Source: Rostrohypoxylon terebratum
Taxonomy: Eukaryota; Ascomycota; Sordariomycetes; Xylariales; Hypoxylaceae
DNA: 64,000 bases
Assembly: GCA_022497145.1 (NCBI GenBank)
Contig: MU385888.1
Location: 186,001-250,000, forward strand
Reading direction: 5' to 3'
The notes beneath the pieces were generated by a model. That model had not been told where the DNA came from. It saw nothing but the letters and a program-made list of their open reading frames with translations, and made no database searches. A program made the position numbers and the translations under genes. Below, in pieces: positions 47,157 to 59,189 of this stretch (positions within the stretch are counted from its first letter, which is position 1; each line of letters starts with the position of its first letter).

Positions 47157-47906
47157 GATTACGGGATTTAGAAGTTTATAATAGTCGTGTTGGGCGCCTG
47201 GGTCGGAATAGGTTGAAGATTAAGGGGGTATATTTGGGTACCTGTTATATGCACTGCATACGGTGATTAGTACGATATTCAAATAAGTATTACTGTCCAA
47301 GTATTTCTTTGGTGAGGCAAGTTTCTCTAGGTAGGGTTACGCGTACTGCGGCTTCGACAACTGTTCACACAATCTAATGAACATGGTCGCTCATAAGCCT
47401 GGTGTATGCATTGCGACAGATAACCTTCTTTGACACCCTCAAATACCACCGCATATATCTCAGTTACTCACTGAAACTTTAGGTTGATGATTGTTTCTTT
47501 CGATATGTGATATTGCGTAGTCAGGTACCTTTTTTGAGAGGAAGGGAAAGGGGGGAAATAGGGGGGAGATCTTAGGTAATCATTTTGCGGGAGAAGTCTC
47601 CACTATTTCTGTCCTACATACTTCAGGGTCGCAGGTATCATTATGTAAGCTAACTACGAATTACGTAATACTTCGTAGAGCCCATTAAACCTTTAATAGA
47701 CCGCGTCGCGAGTTGAAAAAGCGGGGCGTCTTGGCTAAGCTCGCGTCACCTTACATGCTATTTTTTTTGGAGCAAGAGTTGATTGATACGTTCAGCCTTC
47801 CTCTGTTAACTCCATCCCTCTTTTTTCCTCCTTACAACTTTCAACCGCCATCTATCTGCCTTTTATCTGTCATCTTTCGCCCACGACTTTTGGGTTAGCT
47901 GAAAAG
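47157..47906. other. Intergenic, spt16 promoter
   Basis: 750 bp with a pyrimidine-rich stretch (about 47805-47890) just before the spt16 ATG, as expected for a strongly expressed fungal gene. No coding gene seen. Confidence 0.5.
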
Positions 47907-50900
47907 ATGGCGGACATCAAGATCGATGGCAAGCTCTTCCAAGAGCGCATCAATCATTTCGTTAATGCTTGGAAGGCCGATAAACGCGCTGGAGACGCTA
48001 TCTTCAATGGCGCATCCTCTATTCTCATCAACATGGGCAAGGTTGAGGAGAATCCCGACTTTCAGAAGAACAATGCCATGCACGTACGTTCCACCTGCCT
48101 TCTTCGCAATTTAGCTATCATAGGAGATAAAAACTGACCTGTTCCGCTTTTTTTCTAGTTTTGGTTGCTCGGCTATGAATTCCCTACCACTCTCATGCTC
48201 CTAACAATCGATACTCTCTACGTTGTCACGACAGCTAAGAAAGGTGGCGACTACCCGACCCTGCAATTTGCACGTATGCGACTATGCAACTAACGATGAT
48301 ATATAGCGAAACACTTGGAGCCATTAAAGGGCGGAAGGTTTCCCATTGAACTTTTAGTTCGAGGAAAGGATGCAGCGGCGAATGAGAAGCACTGGACCAA
48401 GATCACCGACACTATCAATTCTGCAGGAGTGAGTCACCAATTTTTATTTTATTTTTGTTTCATGAATATTCGCTTAATTGACACTTTCCGCTAGAAAAAA
48501 GTTGGTGTTATTGCCAAAGACAGATCAGGCGGCCCCTTCGTCGACGAGTGGAAAAAATTCTATAGCGAAAAGTGCAAAGATATTGAGGAGGTCGATGTGT
48601 CCACCGCATTATCCACCGCCGCCCTATCCGTCAAAGACGAAACCGAGCTACGAGCAATGCGAGCGGCATCCAAGGCTTGTGTCGCGCTGATGACTCCATT
48701 CTTCCTCGACCAGATGTCCGATGTTCTTGACCAGGAGAAGAAGGTGAAGCACAGCGCCCTCGCTGATAAGGTTGATAGAAAGCTCGACGATGAAAAGTGG
48801 TGGAAGACAGTCGAGTTGCCAAACAAACAGAAACTACCCTCAGATTTCGATCCTTCGTCTCTGGATTGGTACCTTGGTCCCGCCGTGCAGAGCGGTGGCA
48901 AATACGACTTGAAACTCCAGACAGAGCCTACCGGCGACAATCTTCATCCCGGCGTTATTATCGCTGGCATGGGTCTCCGATATAAGTCGTACTGCTCTTC
49001 CATTGCGCGAACGTACTTGGTCGATCCCAACAAAACTCAAGAAAATACCTACAAATTTCTCTATACCGTCCACAACTTGGTTCTCAAGGAAATTAGGGAC
49101 GGAGTGGCCGCCAAGGATGTTTATAGTAAGGCTATGAGCTACATCAAATCCAAGAAGCCTGAATTAGAGAAACATTTTCTGAAGAATGTTGGAGCGGGTA
49201 TCGGCATTGAAAGCAAAGACCCGACTTTGCTACTGAGTGCCAAGAACCCGCGCACCTTGAAGGATGGCATGACATTATGCATAACAACTGGCTTTACCGA
49301 CATCGAGAATCCGTCGCCAAAGGATAAGTTCAGCAAGACTTACTCCCTGGTTCTCATTGACACTATCCGAGTGACCAACAGCGACCCAGTAGTGTTCACC
49401 GGAGACGCCCCTAGTGACCTCGATGCAACATCTTTCTTTTTCAAGGATGACGAGGAGATGCAGCCCACTCCAAAGAAAGAGAAGAAAGACTCTCGCGTGG
49501 GCGCCGTGGCTACTAAGAACATCACTAGCACCCGCTTAAGATCCGAGCGTACCACGCAGGTAGACGAGGATCAGGAGAAGAGGCGCAGAGAACATCAGAA
49601 GGAGCTTGCGGCTAAGAAACAGAGGGAAGGCTTGGCCCGATTTGCCGAGTCTACAGGTGGTCCGGATGGTGCTGAGGTGAAGAAGTTCAAGAAATTTGAG
49701 TCGTATAAGCGAGAAAACCAGATGCCACTTAAGGTGAAGAATCTGGAGATTTTCGTGGATACGAAAAACCACACTCTTGTTCTCCCTGTCATGGGCCGAC
49801 CAGTGCCCTTTCACATCCACACCATCAAAAATGCCAGCAAGAACGACGAGGGCGAGTGGTCCTATCTGCGAATCAATTTCCTTTCTCCTGGTCAGGGAGT
49901 AGGCAGAAAGGATGACCAGCCGTTTGAGGACGCTTCGGCCCAGTTTGTTAGGAGTCTGACCTTCCGTTCTCGCGATGGCGACCGATATGAAGAGATCGCT
50001 GCCCAAATTTCTTCCATGAAGAAGGAAGCTACTAAAAAGGAACAAGAGAAGAAGGATATGGAAGACGTTGTTGAGCAGGAGAAGCTGATCGAAATAAGAA
50101 GTGAGTCCATATATTCGTTTCCTTGACATGATTTGTACTGACCTAGTTGTAGATCGACGCCCTCCTGTCATGGACAACGTATTCATACGCCCTGCAATGG
50201 AAGGCAAGCGTGTCCCTGGAAAAGTCGAGATTCATCAGAATGGTATTCGATATCAATCGCCGCTTAACACACAGCAAAGAGTCGACGTGCTATTCTCTAA
50301 CATTCGTCACCTGTTTTTCCAGCCTTGCGCTCACGAGCTTATTGTGATAATCCACTTGCACCTGAAAGACCCTATCATCATTGGCAACAAGAAGAAGACT
50401 AAGGATGTACAGTTTTATCGGGAGGCTACAGATATCCAATTCGACGAGACTGGTAACCGAAAGCGGAAGTACCGTCACGGTGATGAAGACGAGTTCGAAC
50501 AAGAACAGGAAGATCGTCGACATAGAGCGGAGCTCGATCGTCAATTCAAGAGCTTTGCTGACAAGATTGCCGAGGCGGGCAAGAATGAGGGCGTAGAAGT
50601 CGACATGCCACTCAGAGAACTCGGTTTCAATGGTGTTCCATTCCGAAGCAATGTCACGATTCAGCCCTCGACAGATTGTCTTATTCAACTCACTGAGCCG
50701 CCTTTCTTGGTCATCACCCTGGACGACATTGAAATTGCTCACTTGGAGCGTGTACAATTTGGCTTGAAGAACTTCGATCTCGTGTTTGTGTTCAAGGATT
50801 TTACTCGAGCTCCCGCACATATTAACACAATTCCTGTTGAATCTTTAGAAGATGTCAAGGAATGGCTTGACTCGAGTGATATCCCATTCACCGAAGGTCC

Positions 50901-51261
50901 TTTGAACTTGAACTGGCCCACAATCATGAAGACAGTTACTGCTGACACCCACCAATTCTTCGTGGACGGCGGCTGGTCGTTCCTTCAGAACGAGAGTGAT
51001 GACGAGGATGATCAAGAAGAAGAGGAGGAATCCAACTTTGAGATCGATGAGTCTGACCTTGACGAAGCCAGCGAATCTAGCGAGGATGACTCCGACTTCG
51101 ATAGCAACGCGTCGGACGAAGCGAGCGAAGAGGGTTCTGACGAGGATGATGAAGGTGAAGACTGGGACGAGCTCGAAAAGAAGGCGTCCCGAAAGGATCG
51201 CGAGAGGGGTGGCTCCGACGACGAAGATCGCAGCCGCAGCAAGAATAAGAAGCGACGTTAA
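47907..51261 (+). CDS. spt16: Spt16, FACT histone chaperone subunit
   Basis: Exons 47907-48083, 48159-48243, 48307-48428, 48495-50100 and 50153-51261 give 1032 aa, normal for fungal Spt16. FACT (Spt16-Pob3) reorganises nucleosomes during transcription and replication. Seen in order: the N-terminal aminopeptidase-like domain (KIDGKLFQERINHFVNAW, HFWLLGYEFPTTLM, HLEPLKGGRFPIELLVRGKD); a charged coiled linker; the middle Spt16/PH-like region (NRRPPVMDNVFIRP, VPGKVEIHQNGIRY, RELGFNGVPFRSNV); and a strongly acidic C-terminus (from about residue 945) ending in a basic KNKKRR. The intron 2 donor is a weak GTGGCG at 48244. An alternative GTATGC at 48274 would leave a 33-nt intron, so I prefer the first. 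Confidence 0.95.
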
Positions 51262-51735
51262 GCGTCGTGTCGGTGTTCGGGAATCTTTTCTAACGATAGG
51301 ATCTGAACTTTAGGTGTCTCGACCTGTGTGTGGTTTTACTAGTTAATAAGTGCTGCGGGAGTTGAAGGCGAGTGTTACGTCCTCATCCTTGTCAAGTCCC
51401 CCACTTCTGAGTTGTAAGCTTTCAATCTGCTGCCTCGAGATGGGGATGAGGTCGGTCACGGGCGAAGTGCATGGCTTTTTTACTTTAGCTAAATAACTCT
51501 GGGTGAAACTCTTGTAGGCTGTACCGGTAATGAAAATGAATTCGATGGATTTCTAAAACAACGCCGTTCTTGATATGTGAAGTTATGTAACTCGTACATT
51601 GATCTGTCAGAATTTATTTTAAAAATCACACGAGCCACAGTATTCACGAATATGGATGTATTATTGACTCATAATCTCCATTTAGCTAAGTTCTCACCAA
51701 CCCTAACCCTAATCCCAACTTCACCCCTATCCAGC
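51262..51735. other. Intergenic, convergent 3' ends (spt16 / LPMO)
   Basis: About 470 bp. It ends with a short telomere-like tract (see 51699-51715). No gene. Confidence 0.5.
51699..51715. repeat. Interstitial telomere-like repeat (CCCTAA)
   Basis: Reads AACCCTAACCCTAATCC, nearly three CCCTAA units. It lies just beyond the LPMO stop codon. Two and a half units can arise by chance or as an old double-strand-break repair scar. Confidence 0.5.
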
Positions 51736-52559
51736 TTAACCAGTCCACACAGCGGGTCCCGGAGCCGTGTACTTAGTAGGCACGGGGTAGTATGACCACA
51801 GAAGACCGGGATCGTTCGGCTGGTAGGCTCCCGGGAACGCCACGAGAGGGCCGGGCGTGCCGTTGCCGCCACCGGTGACCTCGACTTGCGCGCAGGAAAG
51901 ATACATCTGCGCGCCGCCTACGGACTGCGCTTGGTGCAGGGCGATGGACTCCACGCGGATCAGGTACTTGCCGCTGGGCACGGCTTTGGGGATCGTTACG
52001 TTGACGACTTTCTTGTCTGGTGATGTGGGTTAGTATGTACGGTGGAGGCGAGGGTTGGATAGGGGGGGAAGAAGGAAGAAGGGAGAAGGGACATACTATA
52101 AGCCGGCCAAGTAGCCTCGCTGGATCCCAAAGGCGGGACGGCAGTGATACTCCCGATCTTGAACCAGACGTTCCCGGCCGGGTCCCAGGTGTTGATGTCG
52201 GCGCCGTCGGGCACTTTCGCCATGTAGAACTGGACGGGTCCGAAGTGCGTCACGGCTGCGTTGGCTACGAAGCCGAGCTCGGAGCCGGCGGAGACGGTGG
52301 CGGTGGCGGTGCCCGCGCGCGCTTGGAAGCATCGCATGTCGGGGCTCGTCACGCTTGTTACGCCGCCGTTCGATTGGTAGTTCTTCGTCATCCGGATCGC
52401 GGTCCATTCTGCGGCTTCTTCTTTCCCGTCGACTACGAGCTTGGAGAAGCGGTCTGGAAGCGATACGTGTTGGTTTCGGTCGCGTGTGGGTGAGGAGGGG
52501 GTTGACTTACAGTGAGCCTGGACAGCGCCGGTCAGCGCGAGGAGAGTGAGCAGCTTCAT
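51736..52559 (-). CDS. AA9 lytic polysaccharide monooxygenase (formerly GH61)
   Basis: Exons 52559-52511, 52453-52097 and 52016-51736 give 228 aa. AA9 enzymes are secreted copper monooxygenases that oxidatively cleave cellulose. The signal peptide MKLLTLLALTGAVQA ends exactly before His16, which becomes the N-terminal copper-binding His (then YRFSKLVVDG). The second copper His is in AAVTHFGPVQFYMAKV, and the axial Tyr in AQMYLSCAQVEV. The conserved WTAIRMTKNYQSNGGV, DMRCFQA and YLIRVESIALHQA segments are present. There is no CBM1; the protein ends PGPAVWTG. The upstream GTG-initiated extension (MPRNK) is rejected because the ATG at 52559 gives a perfect signal peptide. The gene is intact. Confidence 0.93.
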
Positions 52560-53263
52560 CTTGTTTCTAGGCACTTGACGACAATCTCAATGTTCGGGTT
52601 GCCCGGTGGGAAGACCGCCCCCCCATGGGAGGGAAGGAAACACATGTTCATATACGCCACGAGACGCCGCGGCTTCTCGCGAGAACAACTTGTCAAATCC
52701 CGGGAAGCAGGTCATCGCCAAGACGAGATGCTATCACTTGAACCAATGGAAGTCTCTCATCTGTACCCCAGATATGAATTCCGTGAGCTAGTCCAGCGCT
52801 GGAGTTAATTTTGGGTGATGGATAAAATAGCCGGCTATAGACGCGAGATCTTCTCGGCAGGCAGACCAATGGAATAAGGGGGATATTATCCGGACTGTGA
52901 AGTAAAAATACACTCTTCCGAGAATTTCTAAGGCGAAAAGAGCTGTGGCGATTATTGTAGCTTTGTAAGCTGAGTCGTCACTTGCCTTGGGGATAGGTAC
53001 CTACACATGAACACTTCATTAGGCATCCAGGACGCCCGTTTGTCCGACTACAGTCTGCCGCTGAATTATTATTCGGCTAGGTTCGGGATTATTCAGTATC
53101 ACAACCCAGGAGAAGGGGTCTCATTCTTTGTGTAGGGTACTCTCAAGCAAATATTATTAGTAATATCGATATCTACTTCTATTAGATCGTGATTCCGTCA
53201 ACCTTGCCCCGTAACTCCGATCCTACCATGTTGGTGAAATGTCAATAAAAATCTCAGTCCAAC
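52560..53263. other. Intergenic, LPMO promoter
   Basis: About 700 bp between the LPMO start and the 3' end of the AIF-like gene (both on minus). No gene supported; the ORF at 52512-52808 (+) is an antisense shadow. Confidence 0.5.
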
Positions 53264-54733
53264 TCAGATCTTGGCCTTAACCTTGGCCCAGAATTCAGAA
53301 CTGGTGTCCTCAAAAGGTTTGGCACCTAGTCTGTGCCAAGCTCCTGCAGCCATGAGTTCCTCCTTCTCCTTCCCGGGGAAGAGGAACTCGGCCTTTTCGT
53401 TACCGACGTTAGAAACGGACTTGTCCTGTATGGAAAAATTGGGTTAGTATATAATACGTGAAGATTGACCAACCCAAGAGAGAGCAGGTAGGCTACACTC
53501 ACGATTCCTAGAGTCAGCTTAATCACACCGTCCAACCAATGTGGGACGTATTTCTCCTTAGGCTTCTGGCCCTCCGTGCCCGAAATAACGTTATAGGCGA
53601 CGATTGAGGCTTGACGCATCGCTGACCGCGTGTTAGGATGTGTCGTGTTAGTCTCGGATACATCACCGCAGACGTAAACATTCGGTAGCGCGTCATCTTG
53701 AATTTGTAAGGTAGGCTTGGTGAGGATGTGTCCCGACTCTGATATAGAAGCCGGGCTTAGTGCAGCAATAAGCTTGGAGTCGGGTCTCTGGCCAGTGCAG
53801 TTTACCTATGAGATCTGTTAGCTCCATGAAAAGTTGAAGAGAAGAAGGTGAATAGAATGAACGAACCAAGTAATCGCACTTAACCTCCTTACCACTCTTC
53901 AACACAGCAACGCCCTTTTCCTTGTCTTCGCTGACAACTCTATCGCCCGTAACGAGCTCAATCCCGAGCTCCTTAATACCATCCCGCGCAGCATTCTGCA
54001 GTCTCGGTCCAAAACGGTGCATAACCGCATCTCTCGAATGAACCAGCGTAACTTTCTTTTCCGGGTACTTTGACTTCGCATCCGTGGCCAACTCGACCCC
54101 AGCCGCGCCACCACCCACAACAACCAAATCCTTCGCCTCGCGAATCCTCTTCTGCATCTCCCTCAGCAGCTCCATTCCGCGCTCCTTCTCATACGCCGGC
54201 ACGCGGCTAGGCAGGGAATCCGTGGCGCCGGCGCCGGTCGCCACGACGAGGAACTCGTACGGGATATCCTCGCCCGCACCCTGCAACCTGACGCTCTCGC
54301 GCGAGATGCTCGCAACACGGTCCTTGATCCACGCGACCTTGCCCCCGTCGGCCTCGAGGGAGCCCGGGGGCAGGTACCCACCGTACGGGATGAAGACCTT
54401 ATGCTCGTGGCCCTCCGCGACGCAGAAGCGGGGCAGCACCCAAGTGAAGTGGAAGTGGTCCCTGGGCTCGACCACGACGACGCGGAACTCCGAGTCCGGC
54501 AGGAGGTACTGCGCGATGGTGCGCGCGGCCGTGTACCCCGCGATAGAAGCGCCTACGATGACGATATTCCGGGGTTTCTTGGGCTCCGAGGAAGCCGAGG
54601 CCTTGGAGGAGGACGACGACATCGAGTGTCTGAGCAGCCTCAGGCGGAAAGAGAGAGAGCGCCTGAGCGCGGCGAGGATGAAGGAGAGGGTGAAGCTAAC
54701 GCCATCGATCACGAGAAACAGCTTCTCCAACAT
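53264..54733 (-). CDS. AIF/FSP1-like FAD-dependent NAD(P)H oxidoreductase
   Basis: Exons 54733-53867, 53805-53503 and 53425-53264 give 443 aa. The family (AIF2/AMID/FSP1-type, pyridine nucleotide-disulfide oxidoreductase fold) transfers electrons from NAD(P)H to quinones or other acceptors. An N-terminal hydrophobic segment (FLVIDGVSFTLSFILAAL) may anchor it to a membrane. The FAD-binding Rossmann motif VIVGASIAGYTAA is near residue 60, the NAD(P)-binding VVVGGGAAGVELA near residue 200, and the C-terminal FAD motif VYVCGDV in exon 2. The last exon encodes a Lys/Glu-rich tail (FPGKEKEELMAAGAWHRL). It is exonically complete and not fused to a Rieske domain, unlike some AIFs. Confidence 0.9.
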
Positions 54734-55342
54734 TTTTGGCTGTGATCTGGAAGTGTAGGGATTGTGTCTCTGTCTGTTTCCCTGTATAAAACCGGAGACG
54801 GAGAATCTAACAAGGACCGAGAAGACGCGTATATTGTCTAAATCTCAATCCCGACAACGCTTCCAGTGAGAGGGTATCTTTAGATGAAACTAATGAAAAA
54901 AAAACAAAGAACGAAACACGAAAGGAAAACAGGAAGGCAAAAATAGGAATAAGTAATATTTCTATGACTAACAATACGAACAACAGCTGACTGCCTAAGT
55001 GACTTAGGGGATCCGGCAGCTTATTTACCTACAGCGGACCCACCAAATCCTCGGATCTGATAAGATTAGATCGTTACGCAGGTTTCAGCTCGCTGCCGCT
55101 AATTGGCTCGCCATCCCCAGTTTGGTATAATCGGTCTTAGCCCGAATCCGAGATCGGCTCGGAGCTCGGATTCGGTCATGATCGAACGGATTTCTCGGCG
55201 TGTACACTCTTCTGACACGTAATCATAGAGATACAGTCATACCTCTCACGTCTCTGTTTGGTTCATCTCACGATGATTGAGTCTGAGCATACACTTTTCG
55301 AAGAAGACACGTAAGGGGAACTCATTGTTTTTCTACCAGATA
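54734..55342. other. Intergenic, AIF-like promoter / DUF4246 3' flank
   Basis: About 610 bp. A-rich from 54890 to 54950. Nothing coding. Confidence 0.5.
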
Positions 55343-56528
55343 TTATGGCCAGTAATTAAACTGTTCATACTTGGGCTCTTCTGGGTCCGGTCTGCAGTCG
55401 CCTTCAAAATCTGAAAATATTTCGTACCATACATCCTCCTGCCACTCTTTAAATAGCTTCCTAGATGTGAGTCGTTCTTTCACCAATGATTCACGAAGTA
55501 TTTCTGCCTTCTCTTGATTCATCAAAACCCCTCCCGCAAAGTCCATGATCATATCGAATATTTCCCGAGGAAGACTAGATAATGGGGATATCGTGCGCAC
55601 CTCACGAACCCACCAATCTTCTTGTTGTGGTGGAACAACTCTTGTTGAAAGCAATGGGTAAGTGGGGTCAACAAGGAACATAGCTAGATATTTCTTGTGT
55701 CCTGGCTTAGTCGGATCCCGTAGTTCAAATGGCTCTATCTGGTCCAGGAGCCTGCCTGAAAAGGCAAGCATACGTCCGGGCTGCGTGAGCACGCTCCCGA
55801 TCTCCGAGAAGGCCGTATCATGATCATACCAGTGCAACTCATGTTCATGCCAATCATCTTCGTGAGCTGGATCTTCCCAGACATTTTCTCTGAAAGTAAT
55901 TCGGCTCTCGGTGATATTCTCCGCATCATAGTCATAAATTGCCGTAGCGACGATGTGCTCATTTGATGTATCTTCCAAACCCCAATCTCTACCGACAAAT
56001 CGCGGTTCCTTGGGGGATAGATAGATATTGGCCATTTTGAAAATGACCTGTATGCCAGAGGGAAAAAGTTTCCGAAGAACTGGTTTTTTCTTAGGATCAA
56101 GACGTCGACAGCTGGCCCTGATTCGTGGTTCAGGCCAGCCGACCGAATATTTTTTGAGAAACTTTTCGTATTCTTCGCCAACCTTGTATTCATCGTTATA
56201 ACATTTACGCCCAGTAAAAGTCGTGTACTCTAGGTAGTAACTGGGGATCGAAAATTGGTGCTCTTTGGGTAAGGTGAGTTTTACGTCTTTTCTGCACTTG
56301 CCATCAATTCGTGGCGATCTTGTAATGTTGAAATTTTCAGACCTCAGAGTTAAAATGCATTCTTCCCATAAGGGAATCGCTGCATCGACAAAGCCTTCCA
56401 ACATCTTATAGAGATCGCCAAAATCTTCTGGGTGCAGGTTATTGATATAACTCGAAATTTGGGGGCCGGTTCCGGTCCAATTAATATCGCAGGGTAGCCA
56501 TTGAAAATACCCATATCTTTCGTATGAA

Positions 56529-56533
56529 GGAAT
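56529..56533. repeat. Target-site duplication, left copy (GGAAT)
   Basis: Identical five-base direct repeat immediately flanks the LTR on both sides; the other copy is at 56929-56933. Confidence 0.9.
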
Positions 56534-56928
56534 TGTCACGACCCCAAATAAAGACCCCACGGAGGAAGGAATAATCCGAGGGTCACGTGACTGAAACGAT
56601 GAATCAAGGAGAGAGGAACCCCGATTCAACGATTCAAGAAACGATGAATCAAGGTGATAGCAACTACTTATCCACGATTCACCAAGAACTCAAGAAGGAA
56701 GGAATAATATAAGAAGAATAGTGTCCCCATGTATCTAGTCATTCCTTTAGCTCACCAGCTATCAATCTAAGTCTATTACTTCAACCACATCGAACTAATA
56801 GAGAGAGGACTCCAAGCCTCTCTTACGAACAGTCCACCTTTGATCTGATCTCTACGAGTACTGCTAACAAACAAGGAAACCCACGAATCACCCCGTATAC
56901 CTTAGTACCTAGGTATAGGTTCGTAACA
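56534..56928. mobile_element. Solo LTR of an LTR retrotransposon
   Basis: A 395-bp element starts TGTCACGACCCC and ends TTCGTAACA, with the TG...CA termini and short inverted ends (TGTcACGA / TCGTaACA) of LTRs. It is bounded by a 5-bp GGAAT duplication. Inside, a 16-base motif (AAACGATGAATCAAGG) occurs twice (about 56593 and 56639). There is no internal retrotransposon coding region, so it is a solo LTR, the usual product of recombination between two LTRs. Orientation and family are not determined. Confidence 0.85.
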
Positions 56929-56933
56929 GGAAT
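56929..56933. repeat. Target-site duplication, right copy (GGAAT)
   Basis: Matches the copy at 56529-56533 exactly. Confidence 0.9.
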
Positions 56934-57704
56934 ATCGGGCAAGTACCAGTCAGTGTACTCCCCCTTGCCGGCAACCGAAGCACAATGATGAAGCGGGACG
57001 TATCCATAAGGAAGAGCTTTCGTTTTACTGAATTTTAATGGAAATATAGACGGATCTATAAGGTTGAGGACTGTTTTGTCGGGCTTGGATTTCCAAGCTG
57101 TTGTAGCTGTGTGAAAGTCCTCTAAGGGCTTGGCATTGGCTTTCAGAGCCTCAGCTAACGATGTGGGAACAATAGAATCTGACTTGGCGACGGCTGCTTC
57201 GGCGTCGAGTACATCCACGATTCCAGTCGTCTTTGCTTGGATAGCTTTAACACGGAGCTCTTCGATGCACTATAGTATGTAAGTATATCGGGTCGTATCT
57301 AACAGTCGCATAGTATGACTCACAAATTCGAACATGTCTTTCGAAAAGAACACGTCTCCCAGGAGTCCCTCGCACTTGTCGGCTGGCATAGAGTCGACCT
57401 CTTTCTGCCAACCATCGACGATGGAGTTGTCGAAAACGTCGTCTACCCAGCTTTGCTTGTCTGTGATCTGATTCACGAATGCCATCACTATTGCATCAAG
57501 TTAATTCACTATTGCTATTGCTTATCGTGACTTCACAATAGGGTACTTACTGCGAATTTCACGATTAGTGAGCCTAGCCCCCGCCGCGAACATTACGTAC
57601 TTACGGCTCCATTGCCAGCCATAACGGGGACTTGATTTCCACGGGTAGTATCGTTGAACGGGCTCTCCAAAGCCTGGGAAACCATGTCTTTCTGGGCTAT
57701 CCAT

Positions 57705-59189
57705 CGTGTCGTGACTTGTGAGTGTATGTGACAAGGGCTATGTAGGGCTTGGATGTGGTATCAATTCAATAATAATTCTCAAGGGTGCTAAGGTCCTTGA
57801 TTCCTCTCCTCCTCAGAGTGGGAATCTTCTTGACCTATTTATGCCTGAGATCATGAGTGCAGTCTGGTACGTATCTAAGTACAATATATATGCTAAACGC
57901 CCATCACCCGAATACGAGTGTGTTGGGTTTGGTTCAATCTTGTTCATCTGATCAACAGCTTCCAATAATAAGTGATGATAACCTCTTTGCAGGATTCCTG
58001 CCTGACCTGTATGCGACCTGGCTGCCAACTGTATCTTGGCATCCAGTCCCCGTGTGACAGTGTATAAATGAGTGTAGGAATGGGTATAGGAACCTAGGAT
58101 ATGGATGTTTTGACTCAACGAAAGATGACAGAATGTGATTTACTAGATGTTCAAATTGAGAGATGTGAAGTTAAGTTTAGTTGCGAGAGTGCGCACTCCG
58201 GCGTACATATATATATATGTAATATAAGTGGATGTGAGATCAGTGATCTAACTTATCACAGTCGCTCTTGCCGTTTCGCACTGGATGAAAAGTCTTATCA
58301 GAAACTTTAAATATTATTAGGTAGGTAGGCACCAGCGTAATGCGGGAAACGGCGCTGTTGACACTGTGACATGTGGTCTACAAACTGGGAAAGTGCAACT
58401 AGCTGTGTGGAGGTATTCTAAGTTTTCACTGTGGAAACATCTATGGATAAAATATGTTTTTCAATACTGTTGTGTAGCCTAGAAATCACAGTGGAAAGTC
58501 TGATAGTGACTGGAACAGTATGCAATATCAATTGCCAATCACTTTCACGACTAAAGAATATCAGATGAAGCTAACCTAGGTTAGTAGGCAGTTACAAAAA
58601 ATTTCGACTTGAAAAAAGGCTATTAGTCTATTAATATGTGATAGTAATATCAACGATAAAACATGATCTGAGAAAAAAAAAGCAAAAGTCCTACCAGAAG
58701 ATGATTTTTTTCCCAGTTGTTTATTGTCATATATTTTCATGCGTAGTAGGATACAAAATTAAAAAACGTGATTAGTTATTTTAATGTTTTCTGTTTGTCA
58801 TGATGGAAACCTACATGCCAGGAAAAGACTCTATTGTTGCATGAGGAGCTCTTAAGTTAGCTACTTCACAACAGGGGACACGGTATAATATGCAGGAATC
58901 CCTTCTTTGTCTAGATGAACGCCTCAGTGAGGGATGATGGTACTACAAACATAAAAATCATCAAATTGATAGTTAGTTGCAATATGAAATTGACTTTAGT
59001 CTATCATCATGGTTATCTTATAAGAATGGCGATAGAGACTTAAAGAAAAGAATACAGGGAGCCTATCGGCGAGACCCACCAAGAAATCCTACGGGAGTTC
59101 TTACTTCCCCGCAGATAATCGGGTTACTTCATTAAGACCAGGACTAGGTTAAGATGACATATGAGTGACACTTTCACCATGCGACAAAT
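57705..59189. other. Intergenic, divergent region (DUF4246 / HET)
   Basis: About 1.5 kb of AT-rich DNA between divergent genes. A short (AT)n run lies at about 58206-58217. ORFs at 57718-58310 on both strands lack domains. AT content is higher than at the left half of the window. Confidence 0.45.

Larger units (their letters stand above)
55343..57704 (-). pseudogene. DUF4246 family gene disrupted by a solo LTR
   Basis: Exons 57704-57551, 57487-57324 and 57269-55343 (minus strand), the last interrupted by the LTR at 56534-56928. N-terminal part: the PGFGEPVQRYYPWKSSPRYG and MMAFVNQITDKQSW segments. C-terminal part: QWLPCDINWTGTGPQISSYI, YINNLHPEDFGDLYKML, and PTKPGHKKYLAMFLVDPTYP. These match the fungal DUF4246 family, which resembles 2-oxoglutarate oxygenases. 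Removing the 395-bp LTR and one 5-bp duplicate leaves a continuous reading frame of 1845 nt (614 aa) across the break, so the insertion appears recent. In place, the LTR adds a stop at 56823-56825. A position I recall as His in relatives (in QHRVSPFEL) reads DQIEPFEL here, so the gene may have been degenerate earlier. Biochemical function unknown. Confidence 0.85.
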
